Of a stretch of 64,000 bases of DNA, positions 47,879 to 59,100 are shown piece after piece. The notes beneath the pieces are model-generated. The model worked only from the letters and a program-made list of their open reading frames with translations. It did no database searches and was not told where the DNA came from. Position numbers and translations under genes: made by a program. Origin of the DNA: Spirodela intermedia (taxonomy: Eukaryota; Streptophyta; Magnoliopsida; Alismatales; Araceae); contig LR746268.1 of assembly GCA_902729315.2 (NCBI GenBank), positions 9,183,005 to 9,247,004 of the forward strand. The letters are read 5' to 3'. How positions within the stretch are numbered: position 1 is the first letter of the stretch; every line of letters begins with the position of its first letter.

Positions 47879-48726
47879 TCTACCGCATATGTCAAATATG
47901 AATCAGGGGGGAGGGGAACACCCCGACGCAGCCGCACCCCTTCTCCCTGGCCCAGCGGGAGAGGAAGTGAGGAAGGACGGGGGAGCAAGAGAGGAGGCGG
48001 GGGCAGTGAGGGGGGAGGAGGCCGAGGAAGAGGAGGGGACAATTTACTAGAGGCGTGAGAGATGTAAATAAAATTTATATCGTCGAGTAGTTAATATTTT
48101 ATGACGGGAAGACTTTCTTTTAATGCGTTTCTGAAACGGCACTGCCGCCTTAAAGTAACAGAGGAACCCACACCCCCCCCCCCCCGTGGGCCAACCCGAT
48201 TTGAGCAGCGATTATATATTAATTAATATCATTAAAAAAAAAAGGACCCATGACAGCCCCTCCCGGCGTCGCGTGGGTTCCGATGCGGTCCCTCATTTCT
48301 TCACCTCGAGAGTCGGCGCTTTCCTAATCAATTGGGAAAGTAGCGGAGTAAATAATGACGACAACAATAATATTAATACAGTTATATTTAATATTATTAT
48401 TATGGCGAACCACCCTCTCGTCGGCTGAAAGGGGAGGCGGGAAACAAGTACGGGCTCCTTCTCCCCCGCCCGGCGCGTCCCCAACTCAGCGCACACGTGC
48501 GAGCCGAGCGCGTCGAAGGGGGGCCGATCTCTCCGCAACCACCAGAGAGGGGGGGATCTTGTTCCCCGGCTTTACTCTTTTGTGGGGTGGGGTGGAGGGG
48601 GACCAAATTCCACCGTGAAAAAAAATAGACTCCCAGAAAAATGCCGCAGAGAGATCGGGGTACCGGGGCTGGACCCCACTCCTGCCCCCCCACCGCCCCT
48701 CTACTGCAGCCACCAACATAAGGGGG

Positions 48727-48781
48727 CCGGCCGCAAGCATAAGGCTCCAGGAGGATGCCCTTCCGGCCGCGAGCATAAGGC
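48727..48781. repeat. Short tandem repeat, 36-base period
   Basis: A 19-base unit, CCGGCCGCAAGCATAAGGC, recurs 36 bases later with one A-to-G change; the sequence between is different. A further CATAAGG trace lies just upstream. Two copies only, non-coding. Confidence 0.7.
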
Positions 48782-48966
48782 CAAAGCACGGGTACTCACC
48801 CAGCGACCCCGTGAAGGCAAGACGGACGCGGAAGGCAGGCAGGCACTGCACGCGGAAAGAGGAAGAGTTTGCTGGCCGGAGTTCAGAGGGTAGAACGCGG
48901 GATACTTTCGGGGAGAGAGAGCAGTAAAGAAAACGCGTGTGTGCGCGTTTGTCCGTCTAGAGAGGA

Positions 48967-48969
<3 letters not shown>

Positions 48970-49010
<41 letters not shown>
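48970..49010. repeat. (GA)n microsatellite
   Basis: About 41 bases of uninterrupted GA dinucleotides in the region upstream of AHL. Confidence 0.95.
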
Positions 49011-49012
<2 letters not shown>

Positions 49013-51004
49013 TACTGAATCAAGGACTAGGAAGGGCCTCGCCGCCGGGTACGTCGTGGCGGGGAGGGGGGGCTTTTGTTTACATCCCAAAGAGCCACCG
49101 ACAGCCTCTTCATTGACGCCAAACCAGTCCAAAATAATAATGAAGTGAGCTTATATCACAAGGTCAACGAGAAGTAGCCCAGGGATAAGTTGCCTTCAAC
49201 CGAACGCGCGAAAAGGCCGCGTACTTGGCCGTTCTTCGTCCTTGAGACGAACAAGCGTCGACAAATCCTTGAGCCGTCAAAACTCCACCTCTCTTTTGCG
49301 CGTCGCGTCTTCTGCTGATTGCCCCTTCCTACTCGGCCAGAATATATACGTGCATGATTGTTGGCGTACGTTACGACCCATTCTATGTCAGCCCTTGCTG
49401 TTTTAACCTTGGAGATCAAGTAGACGGTCGACTTACTTGTCCAAGTCACGCGCACATGCGCATGCACAAGAGGGATGACAAAGTCAACTCGCCATCGATC
49501 CAAGTCACAAGTTGTGATTATTGGGTATTGCTGCGGTGATGCTCCTCTTGTGGTGTTGTTGGGTCCTGATAATTCTCTGTGCGGCGTCCGTTTCGAACTT
49601 GAACATCACCTCGTCACCCCCCCTAAACCCCGTGGTCGGCCATAAAATACGGAGGACGGGACGGTACAGTAGACTACAGTTCAGTTTCTATCATTTAGAC
49701 CGGGCGTTCCGGTTACGCAGAAAGTTAACGGCTGTTGTCTTTATGACATTCAGCACCGATCATCTCTCTGACCAAATTAGTAAGATGAACGGTGTCGTCG
49801 GATACTTCCCCAGAATCTGCGACAGACCCGACTGGCATTTCGGCTCCGCCGCGTATGCCACTATTATCCATCTAGATGTCCCCGATGCACGCCGCGTCGG
49901 GTGAACAATAAGTGGGGGCGGGCGACTTATCCGCAACTTATCCGCAGAGCGCAGAAGGTACCACATGGGTTTGGCCCGCCGGCTTAGCGAGGCCTGCGAG
50001 CCACCCACCATTCGGGTCGTTCGTGCTCCCCCTGCTCCAAAAATCCACTCCACTCCGTGACGCCGTATGGGTAGGGACGGCCATGCGTTCGGGAATATGT
50101 GAGACGTAACCGCCGGCAGGACTGGACAAGAGGAGCCAGCTGCACCTGTGCCCTCCTGCTGGCCTCAGATGGGGGAAGACGAAGAGTAAAGCCATCACGG
50201 AGAGGCGGTACGTGTGCCGTCTCCGTCATTACGGGGAGGAAAGGAAAGAGGCTACTGCACAATAGCGCGCAGGGGCTGCGAGTCCCACGAGAGGGCGAGA
50301 GAACGTAGGCAGGCAGGCAGCCAGCCGTGTTGCCGGGACCGCGACTCCCGAAGAGGTGGGTTACTCTCCGTCACGCGCCGGGTTAGGGCATCTCAACGCC
50401 ATCGTGCTCGAGCTTTCCTCGACCCCTCCGCCACAGGCACGCTCCGACCGGCCGTGCCCGTCGCTACCGGGCTCCCTCTCTCTGCGCAGTCACAGTGAGA
50501 CTCGCTTTGCACACCGGCTCTCGCAGGCGGGTTACCTCCCCAACACCCGGGATAAAGGTGGGGGCGGGGAGGCGGGCGAGTCCTACACGCACGCCGGCGA
50601 CCGAGCTCGCTAAGCGAGCAATTTTTGCGGGCAACCGTTGAAGACAAGAGGAAACGGAGGTCGTGCGAAATAACGCCACACCAGGCGACGACGCGGGACT
50701 GCGACATTCCCATCATTTTCCCCCGCGACTTTACCATGTTCCCGACCGGCTTTTGCCGTAAGGGCGTCGGCGCCTTTACTACTCTGACTCGGCCCCTTCT
50801 CTCTCCCTCCGCACCCGCCCCACCCACCCCATCGGCAGGACTGTGACGCCGCCGCCACCGCCGCCGCCACCCATCTTCGCCAGGGCCTGGACGCCCCATG
50901 GAGGTAATAGGGAGAAATCGAACCGAGCATCTCCCTGGAGGAGTCCCGCAGACCTTACTCCAGGTCCCCCTTCCTTTTTGCTCCGTTATCCCTCGCCGGA
51001 GATA

Positions 51005-52216
51005 ATGGGTCGGATGGTCGTCGAGTCGTGGTTCGATCGCCTGGGTCTCCTGCACGGGGAGCGGCGGAATGGCGCTTGCGGCGCAGAGGATGAGGTTGCT
51101 GCAACGCTAGCGCCGACGGCCTCGAGGACAGTTGGTGTCTTGGCCTTGGAGTTGTCTGGGCTCCTCTCTAGGGTCGCCCATCTCTGGCACTCCCTCGCTG
51201 ACGACCAGATCACCCGTATCCGCGACGACATCTCTCGTCTTGAGGGCGTACAGAAGCTCGTTTCTGACGACCGGGGCTTTCTTTTCGCGCTTGCCCTTTC
51301 CGAGATCCTGGAAGCCCTCGGCGCCACCTCCCGCGCCGCCGCCTTGCTCGCTAGGCGCTGTTCGATCCCTGTCCTCCGGAGGCTCGAGCAGGTGCTTCCC
51401 GACATCGTGACGCCCACCGTATCTGGCGGCGAGGGAATGGCCCCCCAGTACGCGCTTGATGCTCTGGGGGGCTGGGCGTTTACTGAGAAGAAGATGGAGA
51501 GGAAGGTGAGGAAGATGGAGAGGCTGGCGGCGGCAACGGTCCATCTGTACCAGGAGATGGAGGTATTCGCCGAGATGGAGCAGAGCCTGCGGAGGGCGCA
51601 GGCCAACACGAGCTCAAGCTTATCCGGCTTTTCCCAGGGTGTCAGCTTGATAGATCTGGGGCAGAAGGTCGCCTGGCAGAGGCAGGAAGTGAAGGCACTT
51701 CGTGACCAATCTCTGTGGAACAGGAGCTATGACTACATCGTGCGCCTTGTAGCGAGGGCTCTCTTCACCGTGGTGGTCAGGATCAACCTCGTCTTCGGTT
51801 TCCACAGGATCGCACACGATTTGGGCAAAGAAGCCGGTGATCCCAATTGCCTTCCGCGCAGCTATTCCGAGGCTGGAAGACCCCGTTCCTCCTCTCTCCA
51901 GGCGGACCGTCGCAGCACGGCGGATGCAGATCTCAGTTTCTGTTCAGGTCCTCTCGAAGGGTCTTGGAGGAAATCGGGCTCAATCGCCGCTGCAGAGTCG
52001 GGTCCCATCGGCGGCGCAAAGGGCGCGGCCGGTGAGAAAAGGCCTGGAGCGAAACACCTGCAACCGCTCCCCGGAGGCAAGTCGTCGACGAGGACGAGGT
52101 GGTCCCTCTCCGGGGGAGCTTTCGGAGGTTGTATGCTGTCCGGCAAAGACTCCCCCGTGCTGCCGGGCAGTCTGAAGCCCCTTGCCGGTTTGTTGAATCC
52201 AAGAAGTGAGAAAGCT

Positions 52217-52254
<38 letters not shown>

Positions 52255-52846
52255 AAGCCAGTTTCGTAGAAGCAACCTGCTCGGGTGCGCTGGTGTATCC
52301 CTGAGTCTCTTCGACTCCAAGTGGAAGTTGGTCTGTACTCCATCGACCCTCGGTGCTTCTGCCTTGGCTTTGCGCTTCGCAAACATCATCATCGTCATCG
52401 AGAAGCTCGCGGAGTATCCACATCTGATCGGCCCAGAGGCCAGAGATGACCTGTACAGTATGCTGCCGACGAGCGTCAAGGCGGCCCTGAGGGTGAAGCT
52501 GAAGCCGTACACCAAGAATTTGGCTGTGTGTGTCTACGACCCAGCTCTGGCAGCGGAGTGGAGCGATGCATTGACGAGGATCCTGGACTGGCTTTCCCCA
52601 CTCGCTCACAACATGGTGAGGTGGCAGTCCGAACGGAATTATGAGCAGCAACACTGGTTCTCAAGGTCAAATGTTCTTCTTCTACAAACTCTCTACTTTG
52701 CTGATCAGGCGAAGACAGAAGCAGCTGTCGTGGAGCTCCTGGTCGGTTTGAATTACCTCTGGAGATCTGCAAAGGAGATGGATGGCAGAGCCGTGCTGGA
52801 GTGCGTCCGTGGCAAGGAGTCTGTGCACTGTTACGATGCAAAATAG
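51005..52846 (+). CDS. DUF3475/DUF668 protein, PSK SIMULATOR 1 (PSI1)-like
   Basis: Intronless, 613 residues from MGRMVVESWF; a start nine bases later (MVVESWF, 51014) matches relatives equally well. An ATG at 50843 adds only a Pro-rich leader. DUF3475 covers about residues 35-95 (TVGVLALELSGLLSRVAHLW, EGVQKLVSDDRGFLFALA). A helical segment follows, with KKMERKVRKMERLAAATVHL and QSLWNRSYDYIVRLVARAL. The middle (about 285-440) is Ser/Gly/Lys-rich and disordered, with a run of 12 glycines coded by a GGC repeat. DUF668 covers about 450-545 (LGASALALRFANIIIVIEKL, HLIGPEARDDLYSMLP). In Arabidopsis, PSI family proteins promote growth and are linked to phytosulfokine signalling. No enzymatic motif is seen. 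The family assignment is firm; the role is by relationship. Confidence 0.92.
52217..52253. repeat. GGC trinucleotide repeat inside the PSI1-like CDS
   Basis: About 12 consecutive glycine codons, nearly all GGC, lie in the disordered linker just before DUF668. Pure trinucleotide runs can slip without breaking the frame, so length variation is expected. Confidence 0.9.
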
Positions 52847-55800
52847 CTAATTCCTGTTTCCTCCAACCGGGAGTCCGGACGTTACTTCTTCTGTCTTCGA
52901 TTCCATCAGTACCACGGTACATCACCGGCAGTTCGATGCTGCGGAGGGCGCTGGAAGATTCGAGACCTTGCGCGGAACGGGAGAGGGAGGTATGGTGGTC
53001 CTGATTTCTGTAAACTGATCGCGAAACGAAAAGTGCCATCAATTATTTTGGGGGAATCCACAGATTTTATTTCTCCTGCCTAGCCTGCTTCATTCCTCTC
53101 TGCTGAGCTCAGCGCCCAGCCAGCGCTGAAAAATCTGTACTCTGCTTCGACAGTGCTTGTCGCCACGTATGTTCCACCACAGAGAGAGCTTCAAGATGAC
53201 GTTACGGCCGTAGTCTGTAGATGATTTTCGCCCGCAGCTCGAGCTCAGGGCCTCTGGTATTCACTGAGTATGAGCCTGGCTGGGAGGAGAACCGCACTAA
53301 CGGCTGTCATGTGGTATGCACCGACCGGTTCGGCGTTCCTTTGAGTTGCAAGCAAGAGGGTGTCCCCGGGGTTGTGGCAAGGCTTATTTTTTCATGGTGG
53401 TTGGTGGTTCTTTCCCTTCTCTGCCAGAAACTAGCTGGTTCTTGATAGAGAAAGCCAAGGTGACGACATAGTGTGACTGAACCACAAGAAAGGCACGGTC
53501 TTACTGAGCTTGTGTGATGCCAACCGTGCCGCACTCCTTGCCTGCAAGACCGTACCGTAAGCTCTCCCCTTGCCGCTGAGAAGAGGACGCTTACCATACG
53601 GGGATAAAAGTTTATGAGGAACCCACTAGAGGTTGTTACTCACTCAGAGTCGAGAGCCAGGGAGGGGTAGGAGTCGAGGCAAGAGCTGCGAGAGCGAAGA
53701 GACGTAGGAGACGACGCCAGATGGATGCGAAGATGCTCGCGGAACTGGATCGTTGCCTCTTAATATCTGAGTTATTCCCCCTTTGACTTCCAAAAAGTTG
53801 CTTCCATTTTTTTCCGGGGCACGATTCTGAAGACCCGACAGTGTCGAGCAAATGTAGAGGGGAGGGCGGCGCGTCTCGGTTGCTCGTACCCAGTACGAGT
53901 CTTGCCCGGGACGCGGCCCCTCTCACGTTGGAGATGCGAAAATCAATGGCCTTGCGCTTGCAATAATTCAATTCCATTGGAATTACGAGTATCTTTATCG
54001 TTAGATGGCAAACGGACAGCGAAACGCAGCACATGCTGTGTGGTAAGCGGAGCACCCTCCCAGAGTCATTAAACCTGTGGTTTGTAGCCGGCCGGCTATA
54101 CGAGGGACGGGGAAGGGGGAGGGGGAGGGAGAGGGTCTTCACTGGGTATTTGCGCGGCCTCTTTTAACTTTCGGGCTTTGCTGAGAGACCCAAAATCTGG
54201 ACGTCTAATATCCGGGCCCCTCCCCGCCGGTCCGGCCCGGCTGCAAACTCCAGTTTTTTGTGTTTAGTCGGCAAAATGACAGCTGACGAGGACGTTTAGG
54301 TCTCGGACGGTTTATGCCGGAATAATTTGGGCGTTTCGTCCGTCACCGGCGAAGACTGCCATTTCCAGTGCGCCTGCTCACAGACCGCCGGCCATCGCTG
54401 CAAGTACTACACGAGCGGGGGAGAGAGGCATCGACCTCCCGCTGTCTCTTGCAGCGTCGGGAGACCTCGTTCAGAAGCCAGGTCCCCGGCCTGGCGCCGA
54501 CGGCACAGGAGGGGCTGAGCAACGGAGCGTTTCTGTCTGTGTTGGTACGAAAGTCTTACAGCCCGGGTCGAATACTATATACTATGACTGCGCCAACCCC
54601 CCCCCCCCCAATCTTGCTCGGCGGGAATCTGTCTTCCTTTTTCATGGGATTTCCTCCTGTTTGTAGCCGAAGATAGAACTGGAAGCCGATTATGTTAGTC
54701 GCGTTTTCTCTTGGGAAGAAAGAATCTGCGGATCTTAAATGCAATTTTTTTGTCACTTTACGTGGGATTTTTGTTTGAAATTGTCCTCTGTAACCCTCAA
54801 TCTAATATGGTTAATTTTCATTTTTCGGAAAATGGTTCACTGAACTTCCATTAGCCATCATCCAAAGTCCATGTAGAGCAGTTTCAAACAAGACACCGCT
54901 ACCTCTCTGCATTGCTGCTACTTATGAATAAGTCTATGTCTTCAGGTATGAGTGTGGATGCTTTGGGCATGAAGGCCATAAGGAGTTAGTTTGCAGATGG
55001 GAATCCAAAACGTCATCATGTAGTAATGACATCCTAAACATTCTTCTTTATGGATTGGCCAGGAAGGTATCGAGATCTTTAAGTGAATGACGTAGGATGT
55101 CTTCAAATATCCGATTAGACATCCTTCAAAATTTTGATAAAGTTTAGTGAAAGAAAGTCAAGGGGCTGTTGCGGTAGGGAACAACAAGTTATCCTGAATA
55201 GTCACATAAGATGGTTAATGAAAGTGGAAATAAGTTGGAGGCCAGGGTTTAAAGACTCGCTTCTGAGAATTGGATGTTAACACAGCTTAAAGTAAGTAGC
55301 GGGTGCTGGGAGGTGAGCTGGTACAAATAATACGGTTAGACAGAGTAAGTAGTTGTTTTGTTTGAAGGATAGAGTGCCATGGGAAGAAGATTGAATGGAT
55401 GAAACAGGGAAATATCTCATGTTACCTTCAGGAAAATATGGAATTCCATTTCTAGGTCTTTTTCTCGAAAATATCTCAAATGATCGTCAGGAGAATCCGT
55501 AATTCGCTACCTAGCCCGCTTTCGTGTATGGAGGAACGTTTTCTAGTAATCTGGGAAGCATCCCTACCACTTTCAAAAAAGTATGGTACATGGCACTCTG
55601 TGAAATGAAAAAGAGGAATTGTTTCGGTGATAACGATTCCTTGGCAGTTTTTATTCTCTGGTGTTGCATCTTGTTTGGCCAGTTTTTTTTATTTCTCCAT
55701 GCCTCTTTAGATTAGATGCTTCTCATAGGACCTAATGATCGCTGTCCCATGGCATATGTACTCTCTACTCTTGATTTGGTTAATGATACGTGATTTCACC

Positions 55801-56142
55801 ACCTTAGAAGGAGCTTCCCACTTTTTGAATCCTGCAAAGCTAGTGTAAACATAACAATTAGAAATAATGAACCTTTCACTTATTCCAAACCTTTTTTTTC
55901 ATTATCCTCAGCACGTTACTCTTTGGGAGATTCGGGTTGGATATTAGTATTCCACAGCAGGGTTCATATTATTTCTTGATGAATTCGACCTGCTTGCTAT
56001 GTATTTTTTTCATTATTGTTGTTTCTTATTATTGGGTATGTACAATCAGGACTAGTTTCATTCCTTTTATCTGATAGGAATCGTCTTCCCTCCAGGATTC
56101 TATTTGCACATCTTAAATAAGGTGTAGGCTTAAATCATTTTG
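52847..56142. other. Intergenic region between the PSI1-like gene and ZMAT2
   Basis: The first few hundred bases should be the 3' untranslated region of the PSI1-like gene. A minus-strand frame of 168 codons at 53636-54142 shows no recognised domain. GC content drops sharply after about 54700. The stretch 54500-56142 probably contains the ZMAT2 promoter and leader, possibly with a leader intron, because the coding start at 56143 follows AT-rich intron-like DNA. Confidence 0.5.
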
Positions 56143-59100
56143 ATGGCTCAGTCAGGTGATAATGTGAGTTATCATCCAAACTTTTTTCTAATTCTTGTTA
56201 CTCTTGTTTGTTGATTGGATTCTGCAAAGACGCGGATATAATGGTTAGTATTATCTTCGCTTATTATCTCTTGTAGGCTGCTGGGGTTGACAATACGTTC
56301 AGGAAAAAATGGAATCGGGAAGAGTACCTAGAGCGAGCTCGTGAAAGGGAGAAACAGGTACTGCCAAAATCATTAGCTTAGTTATTTGCTTTTTAATGTC
56401 ACTATGATTCCTTTATAGTAGACATTGACAAATTCACCTTTTCCTCTCCTGGCTCATTTCGTGATTATATCGTGGGATTTTAGGAAGAGGAATCAAGATT
56501 CTCAAGCAAAGGTACAGTCTAGCCGATGTTTCTTTCTTTTGGACATCATAGGATGTATATTTATGTTTATTTTCCCTTTTGTTCTAGAGTACACAGAGGA
56601 TTGTAGCTAGCGAGAATAAGTAACATTTCCTCTGTTATTATTGAATCAGCCAAGGCTCCTCCTATCCAGCGAAAGCCCTTGAAGCATCGGGATTATGAAG
56701 TTGACCTATCTTCTCGACTGGGAAAGACCCAGGTTAGCTGTAGTGCCTCATTTTGCGATACGATCTAGTTAAAAAATTTAAAACCCCGATTTAACCTTAA
56801 TTGCTATCTTTTTTTTCCTGCGATTATTTCATTTTCTGTTGACACTTATCTGCATTGTTTGATTCGTGGTATCTTTGTCACGCAGTGTGACTCTCTTTTT
56901 TACAGAGATTTCCTTTTTCATGCACCATGCTATTGTTATTTGCTTGCCGCTTTGGACTTAGCATTTTGTTTTGATATATGCACTTTTAAAATTCCTAGTT
57001 TCATATATGCACTTTCATTGCAACCTAAGTAACAACTTGGAGAGATTGTAAATTAGCAGTTCAATTGTCATGGATACATCGTAAATTCTTGATGGCAATT
57101 TTAATGGCATTATTGATGGTTATTTATTTTGTTAACTGTTCACTGGACTCTATCAGGTTTTATGGCTGAAGAAACTACTTTGTGTAGGTAATTGATGGTA
57201 CAATAGTCCAAGTTGGGTGGGTGCACGACGCCCCTCTGCTTACACATCTCCCTGTGGTTTTGTGTCGTCTGTCAACTGATACTCGAGATAATTTTATTTT
57301 TCACTTTTAAATCAAAGCTTGATGCTAGTTTTGATTTTGTTTGGGATTGGTTAGTTATCCCAGCGGATGGAACACTTTTTCTGGCAGCTTAATTACACAA
57401 CATTTTGTTCTTATTAATTTATATCTAAGGAAATTTTCTTCTACATTCGGTATCCCGATCTTATCCTATTGATAACTGGATCCTTGGACTCCTTTCTGTC
57501 CAGTAGCGCTAGAAGTGTTTAATACGATGAGATACATTGTTTGAGCTCAAAGCCTCATTAAGAACTTCATTGCACAGTATGTACCATTATAATCACGTTC
57601 TGGATACGACTGGGAATCCTTGTCTGATTCACTTACGAGAGAGAGTTTTTGAGGATCCTATTCTTAGCCTCTGATGTACGTTGTTGCTCTCTATCTCTCA
57701 CCCCCTCTCTAAAGGACATTTAAAATCCTGCAGAATGTTTTCATCACTCATCTTGAGCTATGCAATATTCTTATTTTCCCTATCATTCCATGTACGGTAA
57801 TTCTATTCTAGCAGTCCTACCAGGTAGCCATAATACGCCAATCAGATACCCAATATATGGATTTAAAATCATTTCTATATTCATGCCTCTTTTGGTTCTC
57901 TCTAATGCCCACCCCCGTGATCATCCTTTTTCCCTCATCCTTTACTTTCAGAACTGCCCCCCCCCCCCAAGTTTTAAGTTATAGTCTGAATGCTTACAAT
58001 CTGACCTTAAAACAAGTTTTTTTTTCCCAGTTTTATGATAAAAAAATTAATTCCATCGAGTGTATGTTATATGATGAGATTGGGCCGAGGAATTGCTAAT
58101 CTAAATCACTCGTGACCACGTTTCTTGTTGCAGGTTGTGACTCCTATTGCTCCTTTAAGCCAACAGGTATGTACATTGGTTACATGAACTTGGATAAGTG
58201 TGTCCTGATCTTTGGTTTTATGAGTTCTTGCTTGCACTGTGGACAATTGATTTTCATGTAAATTTCGAATTAATTTCTTGCCTATGTTTTTTCTGTTACC
58301 TTGCATGAATGGAGTTACATAGTTATCCTTTCAGTACATTGACTTGTCATCCTTATCTGAAACATGAAATCTGCACATTCCTGAAAATATTTTATTATTT
58401 TTCCTGGTGTAACGAATATATGATGGTTATTATAATACTTTCGTGCCAAAAAGAAGAAAAAGCGTTCATAAATCTGTTCTAAATCTTGTTGTCATTTGTT
58501 CTAAATCTAATTTGTAAATATCGTGTCCAAAAGCATGTCCTATATGTTGACTGAGAAATTTTGATCGAAACATTATCCAAATAGTGGACTTGTTGTATCC
58601 ATAAACTCACATTTGCACTCTGCAAAAGCTGTCATAGTTGAAAGCCACTTAACTTCATTTGACAGTGACAACAAACAAGTTTTGTAAGGAACCTAGCGTG
58701 ACAATGATCTGGTTTGTTAATTGCAATACAATTTGGCCTTTGGGTCGTTAAATATCGGAATATCTTGGGGTTAAGCTCCGGCTGTATTTTAGCGTTGCCT
58801 ATACTAATATCAGAATAAAAGTAATTTCTTTTGCTATATGTGGTCATTGATCTTCTGTTTCTGAGACATAGCGTTATTAGCGTTATTAATATGTTGTGGA
58901 AGATTATTTGCTGCAAATCCCAAATTCAAATCAGTGGTCAATCATATATCACTGAATTGTTAGATATTGCCAAGAATATTGCCAAGAATCTGATTTTTTT
59001 CTTCTACTTTATTACTCTAAGTGGTCTGCCACCTTGATAGATGAGGAGAGGAGATCGTGCGTCTTTTTCTGTCTTACTATATTACAGATGCTGCTTTGAT

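Larger units (their letters stand above)
47879..51004. other. Divergent intergenic region between AHL and the PSI1-like gene
   Basis: The block should hold the AHL promoter on the left and the PSI1-like promoter and leader on the right. It contains a poly-C run near 48173-48185, an AT-rich patch at 48220-48410, a 36-base tandem repeat near 48727-48781 and a (GA)n tract at 48970-49010. A 127-codon frame at 49521-49904 opens with a hydrophobic, signal-like stretch but has no family resemblance and was not accepted as a gene. Confidence 0.5.

Noticed and set aside
49521-49904. 127-codon frame opening with a signal-like stretch
   Set aside because: No cysteine pattern, domain or family likeness, and no support for a transcript; likely chance.
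51862-52515. Minus-strand frames with Pro runs over the PSI1-like gene
   Set aside because: The Pro run is the complement of the GGC glycine repeat; these are shadows.
53636-54142. 168-codon minus-strand frame downstream of the PSI1-like gene
   Set aside because: No recognised domain, mixed composition, probably 3' flanking sequence.
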